The position numbers and the translations under genes are program-made. 64,000 nt of DNA from Shimia biformata (GTDB taxonomy: Bacteria; Pseudomonadota; Alphaproteobacteria; Rhodobacterales; Rhodobacteraceae): assembly GCF_016888515.1 (NCBI RefSeq), contig NZ_JAFEJK010000001.1, positions 1,459,475-1,523,474 of the forward strand, given 5' to 3'. Positions 18,420 through 27,028 of the stretch are shown here, in pieces (positions within the stretch are counted from its first letter, which is position 1; each line of letters begins with the position of its first letter). The notes under the pieces are model-generated. The model did not search any database and had not been told where the DNA came from. It saw nothing but the letters and a program-made list of their open reading frames with translations.

Positions 18420-19150
18420 CCAGTGAACCGATCATTCAGGTCAGGAACCTGCACAAGTGGTACTCGGGCGTTCACGCGCTGAAAGGGGTCACGCTGGATT
18501 TTCACCGAAACGAAACTGTCGGCCTCGTCGGGGACAACGGCGCCGGGAAGTCCACGCTGATCAACATCCTGTCCGGCACGCAGGCGCCGACCGAGGGTGA
18601 GATTTTCTTCGAAGGCAGGAAGGTCTCGTTCAAGGGGCCGGCGGACGCGATGGAGGCGGGGATCGAGACCATTTATCAATACAACTCGATGGTCCCGACC
18701 ATGTCGATCGCCCGCAACATGTTCATCGGCCGCGAGCCATTGAAATGGTCCATCGGCGGGGTCGGTATCCTCGATACAAAGAAGATGGCCGAGGAATCGG
18801 TGCAGGCAATTGCCGATGTGGACCTGCATCTGCGCTCGCCGGATGCGTTAGTCGGCGAATTGTCCGGTGGTCAGCGACAGGGCGTCGCCATTGCCCGTGC
18901 GATGCATTTCAAGTCCAAGGTGATGATCCTTGACGAGCCGACGAACCACCTTGCGGTCAAGGAGACCCAGAAGGTGCTGGGTTTCGTCAAGTCACTGAAG
19001 GAACTGGGTATTCCCGGCATCTTCATCAGCCACAACATCCACCATGTCTTTGAGTGCTGTGACCGTATGGTGGCCATGGCACGGGGCGAGGTGGTTCTGG
19101 ACAAGCGGGTCGAGGACACGTCGATGGACGAAATCCTGGACGTGCTGTGA
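18416..19150 (+). CDS. Sugar ABC transporter ATPase, single-domain form
   Basis: A 244-residue ATPase with Walker A GDNGAGKST (about residues 38-46), signature LSGGQRQGVAIARAM, Walker B VMILDEPTNHL and an H-loop FISHNIHHV. RbsA-type sugar ATPases usually carry two fused nucleotide-binding domains (about 500 residues); this one has a single domain and must dimerise, as in FrcA-type systems. The second sugar locus of this window (ATPase at 40449-41993) has the two-domain form. It overlaps the permease gene by 4 bases. Confidence 0.92.
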   Translation: MTSEPIIQVRNLHKWYSGVHALKGVTLDFHRNETVGLVGDNGAGKSTLINILSGTQAPTEGEIFFEGRKVSFKGPADAMEAGIETIYQYNSMVPTMSIARNMFIGREPLKWSIGGVGILDTKKMAEESVQAIADVDLHLRSPDALVGELSGGQRQGVAIARAMHFKSKVMILDEPTNHLAVKETQKVLGFVKSLKELGIPGIFISHNIHHVFECCDRMVAMARGEVVLDKRVEDTSMDEILDVL

Positions 19151-19161
19151 GGAGGGACACG

Positions 19162-19923
19162 ATGTCACGACACAAAGGACGCAAGGTGCTGCTGACCGGG
19201 GGGCTTGGGTCCCTCGGTCGGGCGCAGGCCGAAAAACTGATCGCCGACGGCGCGCAGGTCACCGTGCTCGAACACCCCAGCGTCGAAAACGGTCCGGCGC
19301 GGGCGACGGAACTGGGGGCAGCCTTTCTCCCCTGCGACCTGAACGACCTGGACAGCGCCAGCGCCACGGTGCGCAGCGTTGCCGAACAGACCGGCGGTTT
19401 CGACATCCTCATCAACAACGCCGCGCTGATTATCAACCGGCCCTATGATGCCTTTACACTCACGGAATACGAAGACCAGATCCGCGTGAACTCGTCGGCA
19501 GCCTTTGCGCTGACGGCGGTTTGCGCGGACCATATGAAGGCGCAAGGTTGGGGCAGGGTGATCAATTTCACCTCGGTCACTCTGAAGGGCATCCTTGACG
19601 GCTATGTGCCGTATGTCGCGTCCAAGGGCGCGTTGCTTGGACTGACGGTGACGTTGGCGCGCGAGCTGGGCGCGCATGGCATCACGGTGAACGGCGTTGC
19701 GCCCGGCGCCGTTGTCAGCGAGGCCGAGGCGCGTGTCTTTGCGGACAAGGCGCAGGAATATTCCGACTGGGTGCTGGAACAGCAATGCCTCAAGACGCGG
19801 ATCGAACCGGCGGATATCGCCGATCTGGTGTCGTTCCTTGTCTCGGATGAGGCCCGTGTGATTACCGGACAGAATATTGGCATAGACGGGGGCTGGCAGG
19901 GTGGTCGCGCTCCTGGAACTTGA
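19162..19923 (+). CDS. Short-chain dehydrogenase/reductase
   Basis: A 253-residue classical SDR. The cofactor motif is TGGLGSLG, NNAA marks the central strand, the catalytic Ser-Tyr-Lys are in FTSVTLKG and YVASKGALLG, and VNGVAPGAV and GIDGGW follow. It probably oxidises or reduces a sugar or uronate, for example as a mannonate or aldose dehydrogenase, given that mannonate dehydratase lies two genes on. The ATG at 19162 follows GGAGGG; a GTG at 19147 is in frame but inside the ATPase gene. It overlaps the epimerase gene by 23 bases. Confidence 0.9.
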   Translation: MSRHKGRKVLLTGGLGSLGRAQAEKLIADGAQVTVLEHPSVENGPARATELGAAFLPCDLNDLDSASATVRSVAEQTGGFDILINNAALIINRPYDAFTLTEYEDQIRVNSSAAFALTAVCADHMKAQGWGRVINFTSVTLKGILDGYVPYVASKGALLGLTVTLARELGAHGITVNGVAPGAVVSEAEARVFADKAQEYSDWVLEQQCLKTRIEPADIADLVSFLVSDEARVITGQNIGIDGGWQGGRAPGT

Positions 19924-20767
19924 GGACCGCCGCACGCGGGTGACGATCGCCCCCGACCTTGGGGGCGGCGTTGCGGGCATGTGGGCCAAAACCGATGCGG
20001 GTGACGTGCCGGTGTTGCGGCCACTTGCAGGTGACCGCCCCTTCGACCTTGCCTCGAACGTGCTGGTGCCGTTTTCCAACCGCATCGGCGGTGCCGGGTT
20101 TGTGTTCGAAGGGCAGCACTTCGATGTGCCGCCGAACCTCGATGGGGAAGGGTTGCCGATCCACGGCGACGGTTTTCAGCGCCGGTGGCAGGTTGAGGTC
20201 TCGGACCCCAGCAGAGTCGTGCTGAGGTTGGACGATGGCGCGATCGGGCCATGGCACTATTCCGCCCGGCTTGTCTATTCGCTGAAGAACGGGGCATTCG
20301 GGACGCAGCTTGAGATCACGAATACCGGCCCGCGCCTGCCGTTTGGTGGTGGTTTCCATCCGTGGCTGCCGCGTTTTGCGGATACCAAGCTTTGGTTCCA
20401 CGCCGAAACGGTCTGGCTTCAGGATGATCGCTTCCTGCCAAGCGACGAGGTGGCCGCCTCGGGTGACTGGGACTACTTGACACCGCGTGCATTGCCCGAA
20501 GGGTTGGTCAACAATGCGTTTTGCAATTGGATCGGCCCGGCCACGGTCCTGCAGCCGACGCTTGGGATCGCCGTCACGATTGTTTCGCCGATGGATGTCG
20601 CAATCGTCTATTCGCCATCGGCCTCGGCGGACTTCTTCTGTTTCGAACCGGTCAGTCACGCCGTCGATGCCCATAACATGCCGGGACAGCCAGGACTGAT
20701 CGCACTGGACAGGGGCGCGACCGTGGCGTTGTCGATGTCCATTGACTGGCAAGGGTTGCAGCAATGA
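19901..20767 (+). CDS. Aldose 1-epimerase family protein
   Basis: A 288-residue galactose-mutarotase-like beta-sandwich protein interconverting alpha and beta anomers of an aldose or uronate. Recognisable blocks include VLVPFSNRIGGAGF, LPIHGDGF (with the conserved histidine) and a C-terminal FCFEPVSHAVDA containing the likely catalytic glutamate. Translation starts at a GTG (19901) inside the end of the SDR gene, and its stop overlaps the uxuA start (ATGA), so it is part of a tightly coupled operon. Confidence 0.88.
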   Translation: MVALLELEDRRTRVTIAPDLGGGVAGMWAKTDAGDVPVLRPLAGDRPFDLASNVLVPFSNRIGGAGFVFEGQHFDVPPNLDGEGLPIHGDGFQRRWQVEVSDPSRVVLRLDDGAIGPWHYSARLVYSLKNGAFGTQLEITNTGPRLPFGGGFHPWLPRFADTKLWFHAETVWLQDDRFLPSDEVAASGDWDYLTPRALPEGLVNNAFCNWIGPATVLQPTLGIAVTIVSPMDVAIVYSPSASADFFCFEPVSHAVDAHNMPGQPGLIALDRGATVALSMSIDWQGLQQ

Positions 20768-21954
20768 AGGAATGCTGGCGCTGGTTCGGTCCTCTGGATC
20801 AAATCCCGCTTGCCGAGGTTGCCCAGACCGGGGCGTCGGGGGTCGTCACGGCGCTGCATGACATCCCCTATGGCGAGGTCTGGTCCGTTCAGGACATCGA
20901 AACCCGGAAAACGCAGATCGAAGGCAACAGGTCGCTTGGGTTGACATGGAGCGTGGTCGAAAGCCTGCCCGTTCACGACGACATCAAACGTGGCGAGGGC
21001 GACCTTGCCCGATTGTTTGCCAACTATCGGCAATCACTGGCCAATCTCGCGGAATGTGGGGTCAGGACGGTGTGCTACAACTTCATGCCGGTGATCGACT
21101 GGTTGCGCACGGATCATGCCGCCCCGGTGCGCGGCGGCGGGCGCGCGCTTGTGTTCTGCGAACCGGTGATGGCCGGGTTCGAAATCGGCATCCTTGGCCG
21201 TCACGCCGCATACGAGGACTATGCGCCAGAGGTCATCGACGCGGGACTTTCGTGGGTCGAAACCGCCTCGGACGACCAGAAATCGACCCTTCTGGCCTGT
21301 CTGATGGCGGGGTTGCCGGGGGCATATGACAGGTATTCCGTCGAGGCGCTGAAGGCAGAGCTGGCGCGTTATGCCGGGTTCACCCGCGATGATTTGCGGG
21401 CCAGCTTCGCGCGGTTTCTGGCCGAAGTTGTGCCAACCGCCGACGACCTTGGTATCGCGCTTTGTGTTCACCCGGATGACCCGCCGCGCCCGGTGTTCGG
21501 ATTGCCGCGCGTCGTCTCGACCGCAGAGGACATAGACTGGATTCTGGCGCAGCAGGACGCTTGGGCCAACGGGCTGACCTTCTGTTCCGGCGCGCTGGGC
21601 GCACGGCAAGGCAATGACCTGACCGACATGGCGCAGCGTTTCGCCGCCCGCACGCATTTCCTGCATCTGAGGAATGTCACCAAGTCGCCCGACGGCTCGT
21701 TCCATGAGGCGGATCATTTCGGCGGTGATGCCGACATGGTTTCCATCTTGCGGGTCTGGCTTGCGGAAGAGGCGCGGAGGCGTGGCGAAGGGCGCGCCGA
21801 TTGGCAGCTTCCCTTCCGCCCCGATCACGGTCACGAACTGGGGCCGGACCTGTCGCGTCAGGCCCACCCCGGCTACCCCTATGTGGGGCGTTTGCGCGGG
21901 TTGGCTGAACTGCGTGGCGCAATTGCGGCACTGACCGGGTCAGCGCCACGGTAG
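20764..21954 (+). CDS. uxuA: Mannonate dehydratase
   Basis: A 396-residue UxuA-type TIM-barrel enzyme that dehydrates D-mannonate to 2-keto-3-deoxy-D-gluconate in hexuronate degradation. Family blocks are present: MKECWRWFGPLD, TWSVVESLPVHDDIK, VCYNFMPVIDW, the metal region ALCVHPDDPP, TFCSGALGAR, LHLRNV and PFRPDHGHELG. Its presence is the best evidence that the locus handles a hexuronate or mannonate precursor. It is last in the operon; no KDG kinase or aldolase is visible in the window. Confidence 0.95.
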   Translation: MKECWRWFGPLDQIPLAEVAQTGASGVVTALHDIPYGEVWSVQDIETRKTQIEGNRSLGLTWSVVESLPVHDDIKRGEGDLARLFANYRQSLANLAECGVRTVCYNFMPVIDWLRTDHAAPVRGGGRALVFCEPVMAGFEIGILGRHAAYEDYAPEVIDAGLSWVETASDDQKSTLLACLMAGLPGAYDRYSVEALKAELARYAGFTRDDLRASFARFLAEVVPTADDLGIALCVHPDDPPRPVFGLPRVVSTAEDIDWILAQQDAWANGLTFCSGALGARQGNDLTDMAQRFAARTHFLHLRNVTKSPDGSFHEADHFGGDADMVSILRVWLAEEARRRGEGRADWQLPFRPDHGHELGPDLSRQAHPGYPYVGRLRGLAELRGAIAALTGSAPR

Positions 21955-21981
21955 ACGGCGGCGGGTCCGCGCGTGCTTTCG

Positions 21982-23358
21982 TCAGATATGCAGCGCCCGT
22001 CCCAGCCCCTTCAGCGCCGCTTCCTGCACGGTTTCGCCAAGCGTTGGATGGGCGTGGATGGTTTCGGCGATATCGGTGACGGTTGCCGCCATCTCGAGCG
22101 CCAGCGCAAACTCGCCCGCCATCTCGGACACGCCGACACCAACGGCCTGAATACCGGTCACAAGCTCTGTTGTTTTGTCAAAGACGACCCGGACAAAGCC
22201 ATCGTCCCGCCCCAGTGTCATGGCCCGGCCATTGCCCGCGAAGGGGAACATGGCAACCGCCTGGTTCGTGCTGCCATCCGGCAGGCTGCCGACGGTGACG
22301 ATCTCTGGGTCGGTGAAACACACGGCCGGAATCGCCCGCTTGTCCCAGCTGCGGGACTCGCCCGCGATAACCTCGGCGACCAGCGTGCCCTGCGCCATCG
22401 CACGATGCGCCAGCATCGGGTCTCCGGTAACATCGCCGATCGCGTAGACACCCTGCATCGAGGTGCGGCATTGCGCGTCGACATCCACGAACCGGCCCGT
22501 CATGGTCAGACCCAGACCCTCAAGCCCGAACCCGTCGGTGACAGGCGCACGGCCTACGGTGACAAGGTTCTTGTCGGATGGAATCGCGGTCTGCCCCTCG
22601 GCGGTCGTTACGGTCAGGACACCGTCTGAATGACCATCGGCCCGCGCGTCGGCCAGAACGGTGACCCCCAGATGTTCTAGGCGTTTCAGAACGGGGCGTG
22701 TCAGGTCGGCATCATATTGCGGCAGGATCCGCGACGCGGCCTCCACCACAGTGACCTTGGCGCCGAGCTTGGCCATTGCGGTGCCGATTTCCAGACCGAT
22801 GTATCCACCCCCGACGATGCTCAGGCGGCCCGGAACGCGGGTCAGGGACAAGGCCTCGGTTGACGACAGGATGTCGCCGCCGAAAGGCAGGGTGGGAATG
22901 GCCTGCGGGCGTGATCCCGTGGCAATCACGATGTTCTCGGCCGAGATGCGCACCGGTCCGTCAGGGCTGTCCACATCCACGGTCTTGCCGTCGATCAGGT
23001 TTGCGCGCCCATACACGGTGCGCACCTTCGCCTTTTTCAACAGACCGCCCACTCCGCCGGTCAGTCGTTTTACGATGCCGTCCTTCCACGCCATTGTCTG
23101 GCCCAAGTCGATCTCGGGCGCGGATGCGGTGATCCCAAGGTCGTTTGGCGCGGCAAACCGGGTCGCGATGTGGAATTCTTCGGCGGCATGGATCAGCGCC
23201 TTCGAGGGGATGCAGCCCACGTTCAGACAGGTGCCGCCGGGGGTCTTTTCCTCGACAACAATCGTGTCCAACCCCAGTTGACCGGCGCGGATGGCGCAGA
23301 CATAGCCACCGGGTCCGGCGCCAATGACCAGCACCTTGCAGGTTTCGCGTTTCATCAT
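21982..23358 (-). CDS. lpdA: Dihydrolipoyl dehydrogenase (E3) of the branched-chain keto acid complex
   Basis: A 458-residue flavoprotein that reoxidises dihydrolipoyl groups on E2 with NAD. The FAD motif GAGPGGY, redox-active disulfide GGTCLNVGCIPSK, second dinucleotide motif GGGYIGLEIG and FAD region YAIGDVTG are present, as is the C-terminal HAHPTLGE with the catalytic histidine and glutamate. Translation starts at tandem ATGs (23358/23355) overlapping the E2 stop, so it is coupled to E2. It ends the bkd operon; the dedicated copy next to E1/E2 suggests it serves this complex. Confidence 0.94.
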   Translation of the reverse strand: MMKRETCKVLVIGAGPGGYVCAIRAGQLGLDTIVVEEKTPGGTCLNVGCIPSKALIHAAEEFHIATRFAAPNDLGITASAPEIDLGQTMAWKDGIVKRLTGGVGGLLKKAKVRTVYGRANLIDGKTVDVDSPDGPVRISAENIVIATGSRPQAIPTLPFGGDILSSTEALSLTRVPGRLSIVGGGYIGLEIGTAMAKLGAKVTVVEAASRILPQYDADLTRPVLKRLEHLGVTVLADARADGHSDGVLTVTTAEGQTAIPSDKNLVTVGRAPVTDGFGLEGLGLTMTGRFVDVDAQCRTSMQGVYAIGDVTGDPMLAHRAMAQGTLVAEVIAGESRSWDKRAIPAVCFTDPEIVTVGSLPDGSTNQAVAMFPFAGNGRAMTLGRDDGFVRVVFDKTTELVTGIQAVGVGVSEMAGEFALALEMAATVTDIAETIHAHPTLGETVQEAALKGLGRALHI

Positions 23359-24650
23359 TCGCTCTCCATGAAGATCATTGCCGGGTTTTCCAGAAGCTTC
23401 TTCATCAGCGCGACAAAGCTTGCGGCGTCCCAGCCATCCACAACCCTGTGATCGAAGCTGGCCGAGATGTTCATCATCTTGCGCGGCACGAATTGCTGCC
23501 CGTCCCACATTGGCCGGACAGACATCTTGTTCACGCCAAGAATGGCAACCTCGGGGTGGTTGATGATCGGCGTCGTGGCCAGAGCGCCAAGTGGTCCCAG
23601 AGAGGTGATGGTGATCGTCGATCCCGTCAACTCGTGCCGGGTGGCCTTGCCCGTGCGGGCGGCATCGGCAAGGCGGGCGATTTCCGCCGCGGCCGCGAAG
23701 GGGCCAAGCGCCTCGGCGTGACGCAGGACCGGCACGATCAGGCCATTGTCGGTCATCGTCGCAATGCCGATATGCACCGGGTTCGAGCGATGCACGACAC
23801 CGGCGTCATCGTCGAAATGCGCGTTCATCTCGGGGTGGGTCTGGACAGCCCTCGCAAGCGCGGCCGCGATGAAAGGCAGCATTGTCAGCTTGGGCTTGTC
23901 GCCCTTGTCGGCATTCATCGCCGCGCGCAGGTCTTCAACTGCGGTGACGTCGATTTCCTCGATCACGGTGATATGCGGGATGCGGGTATTGGCCAGCGAC
24001 ATCCGGTCGGAAATCTTGCGGCGCAGGCCGATCACGCGGATATCCTCGCCACCTTCGCGCCTGCGGCTTGCGGGACCCTGAGGCGCGGCGCCGGGGCCGC
24101 GTTCAAAGACGGCATCAAGGTCGTCATGGCTGATCCGGCCCGCCGGCCCGGTGCCGGCAACCTGCCTGAGGTCGATCCCCCCGTCGCGGGCACGTTTGCG
24201 CACGGAAGGAGAGGCCAGCGGCTGGCCGCCTTCGGCGCGCGGCGCGCGGGCGGAGCCGACAGAGCCGACAGACCCGACAGCTTGCGTGGCCGCACCGGAT
24301 TTCGCGGGCGCGGGTTTCGTCGCTTCCACAGGCTGAACGGACGGGGCGGGGGCGGGTTCAGGGGCAGGGGGCTCTGCCTCTTGCGCGGGCGCGGCCGTGT
24401 TGCCCTCGCCGTCGTGTTCGATGGTCAGCAAGGTCGATCCGACAGCGACGGTTTCACCAACCTCAGCGCCAAGTTCGACGACCGTGCCGGTGAAAAGCGA
24501 CGGGATCTCGACCGTCGCCTTGTCGGTCATGACGGCGGCCAGAACGTCATCTTCCCGGACCGTGTCGCCCGGTTTCACCTGCCATTCCACAAGTTCAACC
24601 TGTGCGACACCTTCTCCGACGTCGGGGATGCGGATTTCGCTGATCGCCAT
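23355..24650 (-). CDS. bkdB: Dihydrolipoamide acyltransferase (E2) of branched-chain 2-oxo acid dehydrogenase
   Basis: A 431-residue E2 core protein with three parts. The N-terminal lipoyl domain (about 1-80) has the lipoylated lysine in MTDKATVEIPS. After a Pro/Ala-rich linker comes the peripheral-subunit-binding domain (about 148-185, SPSVRKRARDGG). The C-terminal catalytic domain contains FDHRVVDGWDAA with the HxxxDG active site. The ATVEIP lipoyl motif is typical of branched-chain rather than pyruvate complexes. It starts one base after the E1beta stop. Confidence 0.94.
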   Translation of the reverse strand: MAISEIRIPDVGEGVAQVELVEWQVKPGDTVREDDVLAAVMTDKATVEIPSLFTGTVVELGAEVGETVAVGSTLLTIEHDGEGNTAAPAQEAEPPAPEPAPAPSVQPVEATKPAPAKSGAATQAVGSVGSVGSARAPRAEGGQPLASPSVRKRARDGGIDLRQVAGTGPAGRISHDDLDAVFERGPGAAPQGPASRRREGGEDIRVIGLRRKISDRMSLANTRIPHITVIEEIDVTAVEDLRAAMNADKGDKPKLTMLPFIAAALARAVQTHPEMNAHFDDDAGVVHRSNPVHIGIATMTDNGLIVPVLRHAEALGPFAAAAEIARLADAARTGKATRHELTGSTITITSLGPLGALATTPIINHPEVAILGVNKMSVRPMWDGQQFVPRKMMNISASFDHRVVDGWDAASFVALMKKLLENPAMIFMESE

Positions 24651-24651
24651 A

Positions 24652-25665
24652 TCAGTCCTCCATTGCGCTGGTCAGCGCGCGCGCAATCCGGGCGCTGCTT
24701 GGAAAATAGTCCCACTCCTGGGCGTGGGGATAAGGGGCGTCCCATCCCGTCACCCGCTGGATCGGGGACCGTAGGTGCCAGAAACAGGCCTCTTGCACCT
24801 CGGCCATCAGCTCGGCGCCGAAGCCGCTGGTTCGGGTCGCCTCGTGGACGACGACACAGCGGCCGGTCTTCTCGACCGACGCGACGATGGTTTCAAGGTC
24901 AAGCGGCAGCAGCGTGCGCAGGTCGATGATCTCGGCGTCGACGCCGGCTTCTTTGACCGCCGCCTCGGTGACATAGACCATCGTGCCATAGGTCAGAACG
25001 GTGACATCCGCCCCGGACCGACGGATCGCGGCCTTGCCCAGCGGCACGGTGTAATGCCCCTCGGGAACCTCGCTGTCGGCGTGATCGGACCAGGGCACCG
25101 ACTTGCCCGAGTGGTCGCCGTAGAACGGGCCGTTATAGATCCGCTTGGGTTCCATGAAGATCACCGGGTCGGGGTCTTCGATCGCGGCGATCAGAAGCCC
25201 CTTGGCGTCATGGGGCGTCGACGGGATCACGACCTTCAGACCGGCGACATGGGTAAACAGCGCCTCGGGGCTCTGGCTGTGGGTCTGGCCACCAAAGATC
25301 CCGCCGCCGGTCGGCATGCGCACCACAAGCGGACACGAAAACTGGCCGTTCGAGCGGTGCCGCAACCGGGCCGCTTCCTGGGTGATCTGGTCATAGGCGG
25401 GGAACACGTAGTCCGCGAATTGAATCTCGACACAGGGTTTCATGCCCTGCGCCGCCATACCCACGGCAAGCCCCACGATGGCGCTTTCATTGATCGGCGT
25501 ATCGAACAAGCGTTCCTCGCCGTATTTGGCCTGCAACCCGGCAGTGCAGCGGAACACGCCGCCGAAATAGCCTACGTCCTCGCCGAAGATAATGACGTTC
25601 GGGTCGGTGTTCAGCGCGACATCCATCGCGCTGCGCAGCGCTTCGATCATGGTCATGCGCGTCAT
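24652..25665 (-). CDS. bkdA2: Branched-chain 2-oxo acid dehydrogenase E1 beta subunit
   Basis: A 337-residue transketolase-like beta subunit. It binds the pyrophosphate-ThDP with E1alpha to decarboxylate branched-chain 2-oxo acids derived from Val, Leu and Ile. Conserved blocks: IFGEDVGYFGGVFR, FDTPINESAIVGLAVGMA, FADYVFPAYDQI, GGIFGGQTHSQSPEA and the C-terminal RVTGWDAPYP. The ATG at 25665 lies one base after the E1alpha stop; the longer open frame upstream overlaps E1alpha and is discarded. Confidence 0.95.
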   Translation of the reverse strand: MTRMTMIEALRSAMDVALNTDPNVIIFGEDVGYFGGVFRCTAGLQAKYGEERLFDTPINESAIVGLAVGMAAQGMKPCVEIQFADYVFPAYDQITQEAARLRHRSNGQFSCPLVVRMPTGGGIFGGQTHSQSPEALFTHVAGLKVVIPSTPHDAKGLLIAAIEDPDPVIFMEPKRIYNGPFYGDHSGKSVPWSDHADSEVPEGHYTVPLGKAAIRRSGADVTVLTYGTMVYVTEAAVKEAGVDAEIIDLRTLLPLDLETIVASVEKTGRCVVVHEATRTSGFGAELMAEVQEACFWHLRSPIQRVTGWDAPYPHAQEWDYFPSSARIARALTSAMED

Positions 25666-25666
25666 G

Positions 25667-26899
25667 TCAGTATCCCATTTCCTGGCGTTGGCGGCGCAGA
25701 TGCTCGGGCAGGTCGGCATAGACGCCACGGAAGATTTCGGCGGGCGAAATCGGCTTTGGATTGACGAAGGTGCCATGCGCCTCGACCCGCTTCTGGACTT
25801 CGGAAACCTTGTCCAGAAGCTCGGCTTCGGCCTGGGTGTGGCGCGCATCGTTCCAGTCGCCGCGCGCGATCATATGCGCCTTCAGGCGCGCGACCGGGTC
25901 GCCAAGCGGCCATGCGTCGGCTTCGTTTCGTGCGCGATAGGCCGACGGGTCATCCGAGGTCGAATGCGCCGCAGCGCGATAGGTGAACCACTCGATCAGT
26001 GTCGGGCCATACCCGGCGCGCGCCCGCTCAATCGCCCAACGCGATACCGCCAGCACCGCAAGATAGTCGTTGCCATCCACCCGCAATGCCGGAATGCCAT
26101 AGCCAAGCGCCCGCGCCGCATAGGTTTCGCTTTTGCCGGCGGCGACGCCTGTATAGGTCGAGATCGCCCATTGATTGTTCACGACGTTCAAAACCACCGG
26201 CGGCTGGTAGACAGAGGCCGACAGAAGCGCACTGTGAAAATCGTTCGACGCGGTGGCGCCGTCACCGATCCAGCCCGCCGCGATCTTGCCATCTCCCCGC
26301 AGCGCACAGGCCATGGCCCAGCCAACCGCCTGCACATATTGCGTGCCAAGGTTGCCCGAGATCGAAAAGAAGCCATAGTCCCGCGCCGAATGCATGATCG
26401 GCAGTTGCCGTCCCTGAAGCGGATCAAGCTCGTTCGAATAGAGCTGCCCCATCAGCGATTCAAGCGGATAGTCCGCCGCAACCAGCAGGGTTTGCTGCCG
26501 GTAGGTCGGGAAGTTCATGTCGCCCTGTTCCAGCTGGCGCTGAAACCCGCAGCCAATGGCCTCTTCCCCGGTGCATTGCAGGTAGAACGATGTTTTCCCC
26601 TGGCGCTGCGCATTCTGAAGCCGCTTGTCGATCGCGCGCATTTTCAGCATGTCGCGCAGACCCAGCTGCAACGTCTCGGCGGGAATATCCCCAAGGTAAT
26701 CGGCCCAGGGACCAACTGCCTGGTTGTCGTCGTCCAGAACCCGGATCAGACCTACGGCGAAGGGCCAGCAGTCCTTGGCGGTGATGTCGACGGGCGGCAC
26801 CGGCAGGCTGCCGGCCTCGGGGATGACGATGCCCGAAAAGTCAGGGGCCTGGTCGGGGCGTGACGGCGGGTGCGGAAAGCTCAGCTTGGCGTCAGTCAT
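25667..26899 (-). CDS. bkdA1: Branched-chain 2-oxo acid dehydrogenase E1 alpha subunit
   Basis: A 410-residue ThDP-binding subunit. The ThDP motif begins IGDGATASNDFHSAL and ends VVNNQWAIS, and the regulatory-loop-like region TYRAAAHSTSDDPSAYR is present. Bacterial BCKDH alpha subunits are about 400-410 residues, as here. It follows the acyl-CoA dehydrogenase gene by 129 bases, a spacer filled partly by a hexanucleotide repeat, in an operon where all other junctions are only a few bases. Confidence 0.95.
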   Translation of the reverse strand: MTDAKLSFPHPPSRPDQAPDFSGIVIPEAGSLPVPPVDITAKDCWPFAVGLIRVLDDDNQAVGPWADYLGDIPAETLQLGLRDMLKMRAIDKRLQNAQRQGKTSFYLQCTGEEAIGCGFQRQLEQGDMNFPTYRQQTLLVAADYPLESLMGQLYSNELDPLQGRQLPIMHSARDYGFFSISGNLGTQYVQAVGWAMACALRGDGKIAAGWIGDGATASNDFHSALLSASVYQPPVVLNVVNNQWAISTYTGVAAGKSETYAARALGYGIPALRVDGNDYLAVLAVSRWAIERARAGYGPTLIEWFTYRAAAHSTSDDPSAYRARNEADAWPLGDPVARLKAHMIARGDWNDARHTQAEAELLDKVSEVQKRVEAHGTFVNPKPISPAEIFRGVYADLPEHLRRQRQEMGY

Positions 26900-26940
26900 T
26901 GCGCATATTCCCGATTGCGGCGACCCGTTTGCGGCGGCCG

Positions 26941-26994
26941 GTGCCGGTGCCGGTGCCGGTGCCAGTGCCAGTGCCAGTGCCGGTGCCGGTGCTG
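26941..26994. repeat. Nine-unit hexanucleotide tandem repeat (GTGCCG/GTGCCA)
   Basis: On the plus strand the units read GTGCCG x3, GTGCCA x3, GTGCCG x2, GTGCTG. The array fills nearly half of the otherwise gene-free 129-base gap (26900-27028) between the acyl-CoA dehydrogenase stop and the E1alpha start, about 40 bases upstream of the latter. It is not in a credible gene. Such simple repeats can change length by slipped-strand replication. Confidence 0.9.
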
Positions 26995-27028
26995 GTCGTA
27001 GGGGTCGCGGTTTCTGTTTCCGGTTTCA

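Noticed and set aside
23448-24929. Open frame of 493 codons antisense to the E2 and E1beta genes
   Set aside because: Composition is rich in Arg, Gly and His with no recognisable domain, and it spans two well-identified genes.
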